Assembly: GCA_038503035.1 (NCBI GenBank)
Contig: JAVSML010025185.1
Coordinates: 195,039-259,038, forward strand
DNA: 64,000 nt
From: Crocodylus rhombifer
Lineage: Eukaryota; Chordata; Crocodylia; Crocodylidae
Direction: 5' to 3'
Positions 48,973-60,235 of this stretch are shown one piece after another (the stretch's first letter is position 1; every line of letters starts with the position of its first letter). The notes beneath the pieces were generated by a model that did no database searches, was not told the origin of the DNA, and saw only the letters and a list, made by a program, of their open reading frames with translations. The position numbers and the translations under genes are program-made.

Positions 48973-51900
48973 TCTTGTATTTTAGCAGATTTCTTTTACT
49001 GTCTGTGGTTAAAAGTAACCATTTTAGAATCCCATTTGAAAAGTTTGAGTGTAATGTGTTTGAGCTGCCTTCTGTCTCTGGAAATGCAATCATAACCCAG
49101 ATTGCCCACAAGGTTAGAGCTCTGGAATAGTGTTTACTGAATCAAATAGGGAATCTTGGGACAGTTATGGAGAGATAAGAGTTTGTGCTCTGGTAGCATG
49201 CTTAAGAAAGGCCAAAGAAACAGAAACTAAGAGAAGCTTAGAAATACATGGATCCATTGTGACTGGACCCAAACAAAGTATCCTAGCAATTATATAACAC
49301 AATTTCCCCCCCAAAATTGATGGCAAAGTTGCTTCCTTTCCAAATACTGGTGTGCCCAGGTTTGTAAAAAGGTGCAAGGAGTCTTTTATTTTCTTTCATC
49401 TTTTTTTGCAAGTGCCTGACATATCTATAGTCTCTACACACAGGAAAACATAGAGGCTATTGTCTCCAAATGTCTCTGGTATGCAAACAATCTATGGAGG
49501 ACAGAGAAGTCAAAGAATCCAAACTCCATCTCCCTTTAACTCCCGCAAAGTGAATTGATAGAGCCAAGCAAGCTTCTCCTTCCAAATGGTTAGTACAGTA
49601 TATCAACTTGCCCTGTAAAGTAACACTGTGAATGACTGCATTCCTGAAACAAAAATCCCTCCTTAGCCCATGGTGGGGAGATCCAGATCAACAGCACACA
49701 GAGCTTTGTATATAATTTAGGATACAAACTTGAGACTAGAGTGCAACCAATGCAGTCCACAGTTTTAATAATGATGAATTTTGACAGCATAGCTGTGAAA
49801 GGATGAGATGGACTACAATTTTGTATTTGTAAGAGGGACATGAAAGACATTTTCTTTTCTAAATTCTCCCAGTGGTAATATTTCGTTACAAGGAGAGGAA
49901 ATTATTTTTTTCTCCTACACATTTTTTCCTATGGTTTACATTATCATTTGCTAAATGTCTTATAATACTCTATTTACTTTAGTCTGTGGCCTTGAGACCT
50001 TCTCGTGGTTTCTCCCCTTTACATATTTTACAAATAAATCACTGTAATGGACCTATTTTTCTTCCAACTAGTTTTATTTGTCCTATATTTGAAAACAGAA
50101 TACCTGCATTTATCACTAATCAGCATCTGAATATGCAGAGTATCTGCCAACTACTCTCAATACAGCACAGAAAATATAGAGTATCAGAGTTTTAAATTCA
50201 TCACAGAAAATCCTTTTAAATGTGTAATTGAAGGCCATAAAGACATGAGCATCAATCTACATGATTCCTTGCAAGACCCTCACCAGGAAAGGAGGGCTCA
50301 ATCACTTGTTAGTCATCTGAAGAACTCTACATTTCTGTGTGGATTACCACCACCCAATAATATAATTCCTGCTACAGAATTATATAAATACAGTTTAGCT
50401 TATTTCTTAGAAAAAGAACAGTATTCACATTAGTGGTCTCTAAATTAAACCTGTTTTGTAAACTCCATGGAATTGTTTGGGTTTTTTTTCAAAAGTATTT
50501 CTATAGTATTCTTTTCATGAGAAGACGAGAAGGTCACTGGCTAATTGACAGACCAGAAAACAAAACAAAACAAAACCAACTGATTGGTATTGCAGCAATA
50601 TCAGGATAATTAATGATTAAAGACAATGGTTTGATAGTTATCCAATTAGTCTCTTTAACTGAGTATTTCAATGTAGTCTCTTCCCCACATTGAATACAGT
50701 GGACTTCTGTTGGAAACATCATTCAGAAGAATTGCGCTGTGTTTCTGGATTACAAATGAAATGATGGCATCCCTGATTTTCTAACATGCTCCTAAGAGCA
50801 TAATTATCAGATGGAAACATGACTGCATTTTGCCAGGGAGGTCAATTCACATGCAGCTTGAACACTTCAGGGTGAGTCTCAGGCCAGGATATCTTGAATT
50901 TTGGACAGATCCAGTGCACACTATCTGAAATAGAGTTCTAATTGTTCTACAGACTCTCCAGCATTTAGTCAATCAGGTTCTTTATTTAGACTGTAGATTT
51001 TGTGTGTCATTTATACAACAGACCTTTCTAGCCAATAGAAAAGAGACAGGATGTGCTTCCTTGCACACCTTTATCCTGACCCACTTTGTCAAATTACCAA
51101 GTCTTTTTTTTTCATTCCAATTACTTAGAGAGAGTTACTTATGTTTGTTCACTATTATGAACCTTCAGAATCTGGATTTAACCTTAAAGTGTAAAATTAT
51201 ATTGCTAAAGACTTTCACAGTGTTTCAGTGCTTAAGGGTCTGAGTGAATAGGTGACATGTGTAACCCAGATTAGAAAGAAAGGTAGTAACTTTACACAAA
51301 GTGAATGAAAGACAGAGCTTCCATATCTAGGTCTAAGCAGTTCCCAAATCCTCCTGTATTCAGATGATGTACAGATAGTGGGTGCAAACACCAAGAGATG
51401 GTAAAACAATATCAGAGAATCGCAAATTAACTGCATCTAAATTAGAAAGAAGATATTAACAATAAACATCTTATATCCTTGAATGAAACAGCAAAACTGA
51501 GGATGAACCATGCTGTACTGCATATTAGGCAGGGTTAAATCACATTTTTCCTTAGAGAGCTGGAGAACTGTGAGTGATTCATGGTCTGCTACACTGCTGC
51601 CATATAAATTTGCTGAAGGCCTTATGAAGGTCTTAGAAATTGTTTTCAGCTATATCAGTTGGGTAGTGATGGAAGATATATTAAGGGCCAGAGTCAGATT
51701 TCCATTTGAATAGGACTAATTGTTCCCACTCAGGACACCACCAGATGTGGCCATTTTTGCATATCCTTTTAGGCTTTGACTTATCAAACTAAAACACTGA
51801 AGGTACGTTTCCAGACTCCTAGATTTTAAATAGTATTTAAGTATGCTTACATTTTGGAAGCCGGTTGGGATACAAACCAGGCAAATTATAAGCATAATTT

Positions 51901-51983
51901 TAGATTTGGCATCAGAGGATTACTTCATTCACTGAAAAAGATGGATGGCATCTAATGAATGAGGCAGAAATCCAAAGAAGAGG
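48973..51983. other. Intergenic stretch, no gene seen
   Basis: About 3 kb of unique AT-rich DNA. Short frames (49590-49850, 49986-50195, 51004-51243 and others) show no motif. Confidence 0.4.
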
Positions 51984-52079
51984 TTGGATTGTGTGCAGTG
52001 AATGAGAAATGAGGCTCCACATTGAACAGATTAAATATAAAATATTGAACAGGTGTCTCATTTATTGCACACAATCCAA
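51984..52079. repeat. Hairpin with 24-bp arms, miRNA-precursor size
   Basis: The arm ttggattgtgtgcagtgaat plus gaga pairs with tctc plus atttattgcacacaatccaa, 22 of 24 positions complementary. The loop is 48 bases (52008-52055). A short further pairing gaag with cttc lies just outside. The size would suit either a microRNA precursor or a small MITE. The sequence alone does not decide. Confidence 0.7.
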
Positions 52080-53975
52080 ACTTCAGTCTGAACAAGGTAG
52101 GGGTTCTGCAAGAAAAACCAACAAAACCGCAGATCTTCAACTGGTGTAAATCAGTGTTAGTGTATTAAAGTCACATCTACCTGGTGGTATGAGGAATAAT
52201 TGAGACACAATAAGGAAATTAAGAAATGAAGGTCAAATAGGCAACCTGAACCATGGCATTTCCAATATTTAAGGTGATTTAACCAAACTGCTTTAAAACT
52301 TAATGCAGATTATTTTTCCTTCATGTCTGATATAGACAAGTCCTTTGAGCTAACACAATTTACCTTTATTGTGATTTTTATATTCTTTTCAGCTCTTCCA
52401 CAGAAATCATGAATAAGTACAAGACCAGCTGTTTCAGTTTTCCAGAGTGCAATTTGTATGTATTTACCACTGTTTCTCTAGGGGGCACCAAAGAAGCAGA
52501 ATCCCTTAAAGGCACGGGCTGACAGACATAAGAAAGTGATCAGGGTCAATATAAAAATACCCTTTATTAATGACCTATCATTAGCTATTAATATTTAAGA
52601 TTAAGATTTGGTGTCTGACAGCAATCAGTGGCCACTGCCCATAGCCTGGCAAATATATAGAAGTGCTACATTTACTGCATTGCTACGAAAACTGAAACTT
52701 GACAAATGTCATATCTAAATATGTTATTCCTTTCTAAAGCATCATGAAAAGATAGTTGATCTCTTTCCTCCTTTCCACTATAATTACTATATACAAATGT
52801 AAGCACTGAAAAGCAGTGCTTCAAAAAATGGTAAAAAATCCATACGAAATGTACTGCTCCTGAAAAGATATAGAATTGCAATCATTCCTCCTCTGTTCAA
52901 CAAAAAGTGTGAGAGCCTGAATAGGTACTGTTGAATTCCTTAGTTTAAATAAAGATAGCAAATCATCTAAATGCTCTGGGGCTTGCTTTTTCATTATTAA
53001 AAAGTCAGGTACATAAGCAATTTAATTATGTCAGCCAAAGCAGTGTGCATTTTGTTAACATAAAGAGAATAATTTTGATCATATATTTTTGTAATATCAC
53101 CTCTTCATTGTTTGGGAAATGTTCTGAGTACCAAATGTAAGCCTATATTATTCTATTCAAGTTGCTTTAAGCTGATTAGGTGGTCAAATATTGCCTACCT
53201 AAACAAGACAAGGTCTATGAGATTAATCTAAGGCAATGTAATATGCCATAGATCAGAAACCAAAGGGCTTGTGCTACGTTTGCATGTTACCAGGGCAATA
53301 AAATCAAGGGAAGAAAGCTATGTACTGCTACAGGTTTTCCAATCGGATAGAGGGTTGAATTAGAGATAATTTAATGAAATATTTATTATTGAGTACAAGA
53401 TATGGTTTTTGCATTTTCCCAAAAGAGGTTCCTTTCAAGGTAGTATTGATTAAACCACATGCATTATTGTACTATGTTCTCGGTAAACACTTATCAAAGT
53501 TGTTATATATTTATAAAGTTATGATACACTGTTGAAGTATTTTATTTGCAAATGTAAATTTTTACTGTCTCGTATATAAGTGGCTACTAGGGAGTAGAAA
53601 TATATAATGTCAATCTAAAATTATGACATTAAAACTGAAGTTAACACACTGTTATGTAAGAAACATTTATGAATGTTTTGTATATAGGAGGCATTGTCTT
53701 TACTTGACTCTTTGCATAACTGACTTTTCTTTGGAAGAAGCTCATGTTCATAATTCTGGCATGGCATTTTATCAAAAGGTAAATATTCTGTGACCCCCAT
53801 TTCTGTAAAATTTGAGTGCCACACAGTGGTAATAAAGTTCTCCTTGTGAAACCCCTGTTGGGTAGGGAAATGATAATGTCTCCATTTATGGAGAAAAAAC
53901 TGGGGTACAAAAGGACAGTTAGGCACCTACTGGAATTTCAGATTCCCACCTCAGCTCCTATATTTGAGATACCTT
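52080..53975. other. Intergenic stretch, no gene seen
   Basis: Unique AT-rich DNA. Overlapping minus frames 53621-53926 and 53641-53910 have no recognised domain. Confidence 0.4.
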
Positions 53976-54213
53976 GGGTGCATACACATAAAGTAAGTTG
54001 ACTTAAAATAAGGTGACTTTAAGTCAACTTAAGCCACATCGGAGCATACATACATACAGCTTCTTGACATGGTGGAAGCAATCTTGTGAGCTAAGTCAAC
54101 TTAACTAATGCAACTCAAGATAATACACCTCAGAGATGTATTATTTTGTGCTGTATTTAAATTTAGTTAAGTCGACTTAACTGTCAGAAAGTTATAACAT
54201 CTGTATGCACTCC
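53976..54213. mobile_element. Small TIR element rich in aagtcaactt palindromes
   Basis: The ends gggtgcatacacat and, inward from the right, ggagtgcatacagatg are imperfect inverted repeats. Inside, aagttgacttaa (53995-54006) and ttaagtcaactt (54019-54030) form an exact 12-bp hairpin. Related motifs recur at about 54096 (taagtcaacttaac) and 54168 (ttaagtcgacttaa). It is about 238 bp and non-coding; no target duplication was resolved. Confidence 0.6.
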
Positions 54214-54386
54214 TTGTTCCAAGAGTGGAAGTTTAAACCCTCTGCAAGATACCTGTGTTACCTCTACAGGGCATAGGAAGGGATGTGCACAGCCAGTATG
54301 CTGAGCAGGAAGCTAGGTAAGCTAGCCAATAAGAAACACAAAGGGCAGAGATATGTCTGAAATCCTGCCCCTCTAGCTTTCCTCTT

Positions 54387-54450
54387 GTAGTAGTTAGGAA
54401 ACTCACCTAGGAGGAAGTGGGAATATTCTAGCCTCTGCTCCCAGGATTGC
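54387..54450 (+). mobile_element. tRNA-like SINE unit, plus orientation
   Basis: The run tagtagttaggaaactcacc then taggaggaagtgggaatatt, with cctctgctcc following, resembles the tRNA-like head of a reptile SINE (agtggttaggcactcacc type). It has an A-box-like start but the B box is poor. Confidence 0.4.
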
Positions 54451-54534
54451 CCTTGCATACTTAAACTCACTTGGGTTCTGGTCCCTACCTTCTCTGTTGT
54501 ATGCAATGAATCTTTCATGTAAAACACAGAAATG

Positions 54535-54608
54535 ATGCTGGGATCATAGATCGGAATCTAATACTTCTCTGTCTCAGATGAATGCCTAGCCACTAGGCTA
54601 CAGGGTAA
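54535..54608 (-). mobile_element. tRNA-like SINE unit, minus orientation (first)
   Basis: On the minus strand tagcctagtgg at 54590-54600 fits the A box of the RNA polymerase III internal promoter. About 35 bases on, agattccgatc stands where the B box (ggttcgannc) belongs. It is a decayed SINE head and not a functional tRNA gene, because no acceptor stem is apparent. Confidence 0.5.
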
Positions 54609-54679
54609 CATCCTAGTTTGTGTTTTCTCTTCCTGTTCAGTTAATCAGGAGGCACTCTCCTAAGAAATGTCGAATGAAT

Positions 54680-54740
54680 AGCACCTAGAATTCAGGTCGC
54701 CCATTTATGTACCAGTGCTCTAACCACTAAGACATTGCAT
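54680..54740 (-). mobile_element. tRNA-like SINE unit, minus orientation (second)
   Basis: On the minus strand tgtcttagtggttagagc (54717-54734) is A-box-like, and gacctgaattctagg (54684-54698) sits where a B box would be. The spacing and wording match the unit at 54535-54608. An (acc)n run follows at 54755-54770. Confidence 0.5.
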
Positions 54741-54745
54741 AAAAA

Positions 54746-56180
54746 ATGTATGTTACCACCACCACCACCATCATAATTTGCAAAAAAAAGTGGTCACGTT
54801 GTACTTGCTCAGAAGGCTGATTTCTTTTAGGGTGTGTTAGCCTCTAAATATGGCTACTAAATCAGGAATCCAGAGTACTGTAAATTTTTTAGCACAGCAA
54901 GGACTTAGTCACTACATTGTTCAAACTTGGATGGTACTGGGAGCACACTGTATCAGAACTCAAGGTGCCTGGTAAATGTTAGAGTAAAATGGGGAGGCAT
55001 GTAGTGTCTTTAGTTGATCCTAGGTTTAGGAGGCAGGTGAGAAGGAGACTTGAACACTTAAGTCTCTTGTTAGATCCAGCTTCTAGGAACTTTTGAGCGT
55101 TCTATTTGCATAAATACCTAGGAATGAGAGCAAAAACATTAGGACACTGATGAATTAAGACACATATTTTCATGACTTTACCCATATAATAGCTGTTTAA
55201 GTACAATGCACATAATTTGTTGAACCATGGGATTACAAAGCCAATTTCCCAATTATGGCCCCTTTTATGTTAATTATTAATACTTACTTTTTCTATTATC
55301 TTAGCTCCCGGGAGCCCACATGGACAGGACTCCATTGTCCTAGATACTATACAGACACTGAATAAAAAGACCAGTCTGAACTCTGAAGAACTAACAATCT
55401 AATTAGAAAGCAAGAGATAGAAGGGTGAATAGGAGACTGTATCAGGCGTTTGTTGACATTACATTTTTCTAGGATTAATCTGGACTACAGCTGTCACTTG
55501 TATACATGTGGACATCTGTAATCCAAACTATATTTGGTTCCAGTCCAAATTAACTAATCCTCATTGAATAAGAATTAAAGATACTGCAGACTAGAACAAT
55601 CTGAACCAGGCAATTTAAACGGTATTAATTAACATGTATATATGGTAGGTGTCTAGGGCTTGCCATTGCCCATGCCCACCAACAGGTATAACAAGTTTTG
55701 TGGCCCTGATTGTGAGTGGTGGGCAGTGTCCAGTGCCCCCTGCCATTTTGACTGCAGAAGTGCAGAAATTTACAAAAACCTCTCTGGTAGTCAATGACTG
55801 TCTAGTAACCCTTAATTCAAATTGAAATTTGATTTGAACTGTGTGATGCAAATCAGTTGACACAGTTTAGAAAATGGCGAGCACATCTATAGATGGCCAG
55901 GGTGGCTGACGTAACTGACCAACTGAAGGTAGCAGTTAGCATTCAGCACTCAGTGTGATAATAACTGCTATGGATATAATCCATGAGGAAACCTGAAAAT
56001 AAAGAAATGTAGCCTGGGTAGAGCATCATGCTAAAGCAGCTCCACTGATTTCAGTGTCCAGACTAGCTTGATTATCTGCAGAGCACTGTATTTGGCATGT
56101 AGACATGCCCATAGATGCAGCCTGAGGAACCTAGAAAGAGATCCAAGTTATTCCTCACTTCCCTATAACCTGGAAGTAGA
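54746..56180. other. Intergenic stretch with one probable ancient repeat
   Basis: No gene is visible. Segment 55318-55400 (ccattgtcctagatactata, then gaactaacaatctaattaga) resembles an ancient amniote repeat in the style of 'ccattgtgctaggcactgta', recalled from memory. The frames at 55615-55863 and 56068-56433 have no domain. Confidence 0.35.
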
Positions 56181-57240
56181 TCATAGTTTCATAGTTAGTA
56201 GGGTCAGAAGGGACCTGAGCAGATCATCAAGTCCGACCCCCTACCATGGCAGGAAAGAGTACTGGGGTCAAACGACTCCAGCAAGGATTTCATCTACCCT
56301 TGTCTTAAAGACCCCCGCTTGGAAGTTGGTTCCAGATCCTAGCCACCCTGACAGTGAAGTAGCACCTCCTGATGTCAAATCTGAATTTACCCTCTGCCAG
56401 CTTGTGACCATTATTTCTAGTCACTCCTGGTAGTGCTCGGGGAAACAGGAACTCCCCAGTGCCTGCTGGTCCCCTCTGACTAATTTGTAACAGGCCACTA
56501 GATCCCCTCTCAGCCTTCTCTTATGGAGGCTGAACAGGTTCAGGTCCTGTAGCCTCTCCTCATACGGCCTGCCTTGCTGCCCCCTGATCATGCAAGTGGC
56601 CCTCCTCTGGACCCTCTCCATGTTGTTCACATCCCTTCTGAAGTGTGACACCTAGAACTGGATGCAGTACTCCAGCTGCGGCCTGACCAGTGCCGCATAG
56701 AGGGGGAGGATCACCTCTTTGGACCTGCTCGTGATGCATCTGTGGATGCATGACAAGGTGCGGTTGACCTTCCTGACTGAATCTCCACACTGCCTGCCCA
56801 TATTCATCAGTGATGACTCCAAGATCCTTTTCTGCATCTGCACTGATGAGAAGGGAGTTCCCCAGCCTGTAGGTATGCTGCTGGTTCTTCCTCCCCAGGT
56901 GCATCACCTTGCACTTGTCAGTGTTGAAACCCATCCTGTCGTCTGCCCACCCCTGTAACCTGTCTAGGTCCAATAGTAGCCTATTCCTTCCTTCTGACGT
57001 GCCCACATCCCCCCACATCTTAGTGCCATCAGCAAATTTGAACAGGGTGCTTTTTACCCCCCCATCCAAGTCACTGATGAAGATGTTGAACAGTGCAGGC
57101 CTGAGGGCCGAGCCCTGGGGGACCCCACTGCCCACCTCCCTCCAGGTCAAAAATGACCCATTCACTACCACTCTCTGTGTGTGGCCCTCCAGCCAGTTGG
57201 CCACCCATTTGACTGTGTAGGTGTGGACACCACAGTCCCT
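56181..57240 (-). mobile_element. CR1 LINE copy 4, 5' truncated
   Basis: The 3' terminus is tcatagtttcatagttagta on the plus strand. The 241-codon minus frame 56560-57285 covers RT from [14 protein letters not shown] through [20 protein letters not shown]. The catalytic box reads FADGTK: glycine replaces the second aspartate seen in copy 2. Its start codon lies in the flanking sequence, so the frame is not a natural gene. The 5' boundary, near 57240, is where similarity to copy 3 stops. Confidence 0.93.
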
Positions 57241-57504
57241 CTCAGATCGTTTGAGCGTATTAAAAATATATAAATGTATTATCAATTAGGAGAATTTGTT
57301 TTTGGGTTAGTTGAAGTCTTTTTTTTCCCCTTGAAATGATTTTTCTACAGAAAAATAAAACCCAGAATTCACCTCCATATTCAGAGATGTGCATGAGGCA
57401 ATGTAATGATTAAATGCAATCTCAGTATCAGTGACATCTGAAAGCCAATCCTAAACACAACCCATGCATCACATTGAATTAACTTGAGAAGGCTTTCGTT
57501 TAGA

Positions 57505-57850
57505 GCGGGGATCAGCAACTTATGGCCCATGGGCTACATCCAGACTACAGAGCCACAGGATCCAGCCCATGGAGTTACAGGGCTTTCTCTGTGCACATCC
57601 CACACTGGAGCTGAGCAACGAGGAGCTGCACTGAGGCCAGGGGGCTGGAAGCTTTGCCCATGCCACTGTTGTCCATGCTGCTCTCTGCCTCCTCCTCAAG
57701 GTGGTGGTATGAGTGCAATTTCCAGCCAAAGGGGAGCTCCATCAGGGCTGGCTCCTCCTCCCTCCCACACTCACTCTGCCACTGGCAGATGAGCTGCTGA
57801 AGTAATTCAATTTGTGACAGACCAGAGCTGGGTTGTTCTGGCCCAACTCC
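57505..57850. mobile_element. GC-rich block with hAT-like left edge
   Basis: The text gcggggatcagcaacttatg then gcccatgggctacatcc resembles Charlie-type hAT ends. The composition is GC-rich against AT-rich flanks. No right terminus or 8-bp duplication was identified. Overlapping frames on both strands are accidental. Confidence 0.35.
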
Positions 57851-60235
57851 TTGAAAAAAGGTTCTGCCCCCAGTTAAGACTACTAAACACACTCTGTAGG
57901 AGTAAATATTTAGTTGTAACAAACCAACTGCCTCCAAGTGCATGGGTGGTAGTTCTCGCATTTAAACAGGAAATGGTTTTCCCCTCCCATGAACAAGACA
58001 AGAAAAAAATTCCCGAACCTGAATAAGGATGAAAACAGCCCAAATCTTCCCAACTGAAAATCTTTAAAAGAGAGATTTATGACTAGCAAAAAATTTCATT
58101 TTGATTTTGCTGATTTTTTAGTGCTTTTCCCCATAATTAGTGTAAGTTCCAACTTGAAAATAAAGAGTCAGGTAATCAGAATTTTTCATTTTGGCAAAAC
58201 AAAATAGTTGGCAATTTTGAAATGTTTCTCAGACAATCTTGAAATAATGCCAACCCATCCTGTAAGAGGTTGTTTTTATGAATAACCGTTTTCTAACCAA
58301 AAGTCAATTAATCAAATATTTTCAGCCATCTCTTTAAATACCTGCATGATTGCATTTTTACTTTCTGTCCAGATCCTCTTTTCCCCTATTCAGTTCAGTA
58401 AATCTAAACATACATTGCTTCCCCAGTAAAATCATGGCTTGTCATGTTTTGCTTTTTTCCTCTGCTTATGCTATTCCCACAATGCTTTGGGATGCTTTGT
58501 GTTTTCTGAGCTCTGGCATAACGTCAAAAGTTGAACTAAGTTATTAAGTGTAAATCTGAAATACCTCCACCTCATATTTATACAAATGCAAACTAAAAGC
58601 AAGTTTGGGTATCATGTCAGTAAAATCATTACTAGTTTGAGTTTTTTGGAGGGGTAGTTTTCAGATGGGAATTTAAATTTAGGATTCACTGCCCAGATGA
58701 AAATAAGGCAAAAGGTGGATTGTTTAAATTTAAAGTATCTTAAGATAATGCAACAGTACTCAGAGGTACACTTTTAATGCAGGTTTGTTTACAGTTAACA
58801 TATATTAACCTTGTTCATTGCTTCCCTGATCTGCAGACATCTTTCTCTTATTTTGCTGTTTACAGTCTCAAACCTCGCTGTCTAAATGCTCTGTTGAATT
58901 AATGCTATATATTATCTTATACTTTGTAGGAGTGTGAGTTGTGCTTTATATTAAGCTTACAGTTATATGTCATTGATAAAGGGCTCGTAAATATTTAATA
59001 GATGTTTAATCAGTTGATGCAGAGTCCAGGAGTTCATTGGTTCATTACAACCAAGTCTGATAACCACCTACACTACATTCTACTACTGACCTTATCTGAC
59101 ATATCTCTAAAGTCTATAACATGTTAAGGATAATCATTTCATTCAGTATTTATCCATCCTTAATGCATCAATTATAAATTAATATGAAGCATATATGCCT
59201 GGCATTTGCATAGTGCAAAGAACCAGAAGGCAAAAATATGTATGTGGTGTCTTGTGCCAGGTCAAGGAAGCAGGAATCATGAGTTAGAAAATAGAGCAAG
59301 TAAATGACAGGCCAAAATGATGTCTGTCTGGAGCAAAAGTATGGAATATTTGTATATATTTGCAGCCACATGCTTGAGAAAGATTTAAGTTTCCCTTTTG
59401 TCAGAATTATTGGTTTGATTTCAAGTGGATAACTTCCATTTATAGCAGGGCTCACTGTTTACTGACCAATATCCATTTTTCCAAGCTCTAGATGTGGTAA
59501 TTTAGACATATAACCATCTGTTTTCTCTCCTCTAAAATATGTTCCCATCTGTATACTCCTAGTCTGCTCTGCTGGTAATGATTCAGACTGTTTCCTGGGG
59601 ACTGTTTCCCATTTCCCTTGTATTCTACACTGGATAATTTATTGTGCTGGTCTAAGGGCCTGTGTCATTTGGCTTGGAATATCAGCTGTTAGAAGTGTCA
59701 TAGTCCAAGGAAGGAATTACATAGACCTAGTTTCAAATTAAATCTGCCTTCGTACAAAGTAAGGGGATCAAACATTGACAAGAATGATCTTCCTTACAGA
59801 GAAAATAATTAGATGCCACAGTACAGGACTACTCACTCATTCACTTACTCCCTGAGAGGAGAAAGAGCTGGGGGATAAGGCTGTGGAATAGGTTAGAATA
59901 AGCAGGACATTCACTTGTTCTTACTGGGGAGAAAAGCTGAGTTTACATGGGGCAGATAGTAATGCGCTGCAGATATAGGCCTGAAGTAAATTACCACCTT
60001 CACTAGGAGCAAGAAGGGAGCGCAGGAACAATTGCAACCCAGAGATCAATCTTAGGTACGATGCCTCTCGGGGCTGCTTCTTGGTTTGTTCATGTTACAT
60101 ATGATCCCTCAAGGGATCTAACTTGCCTGTTCACTGCTTATTGTTCATGTTGGCTGTAATACAAACCCAACAAAGCCTTAAATATTCCCCAAAACATATC
60201 TGTACAGTGAGGTAATGGGATAATTTCATCCTAAA
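57851..60235. other. Intergenic stretch, no gene seen
   Basis: About 2.4 kb of unique AT-rich DNA without a recognisable feature. Confidence 0.4.

Noticed and set aside
54535..54740. Functional tRNA genes
   Set aside because: A-box-like strings exist, but the B boxes are degraded and no acceptor or anticodon stem could be drawn.
56560..57285. A 241-codon frame as a possible host gene
   Set aside because: It encodes CR1 reverse transcriptase, begins in flanking DNA and is truncated.
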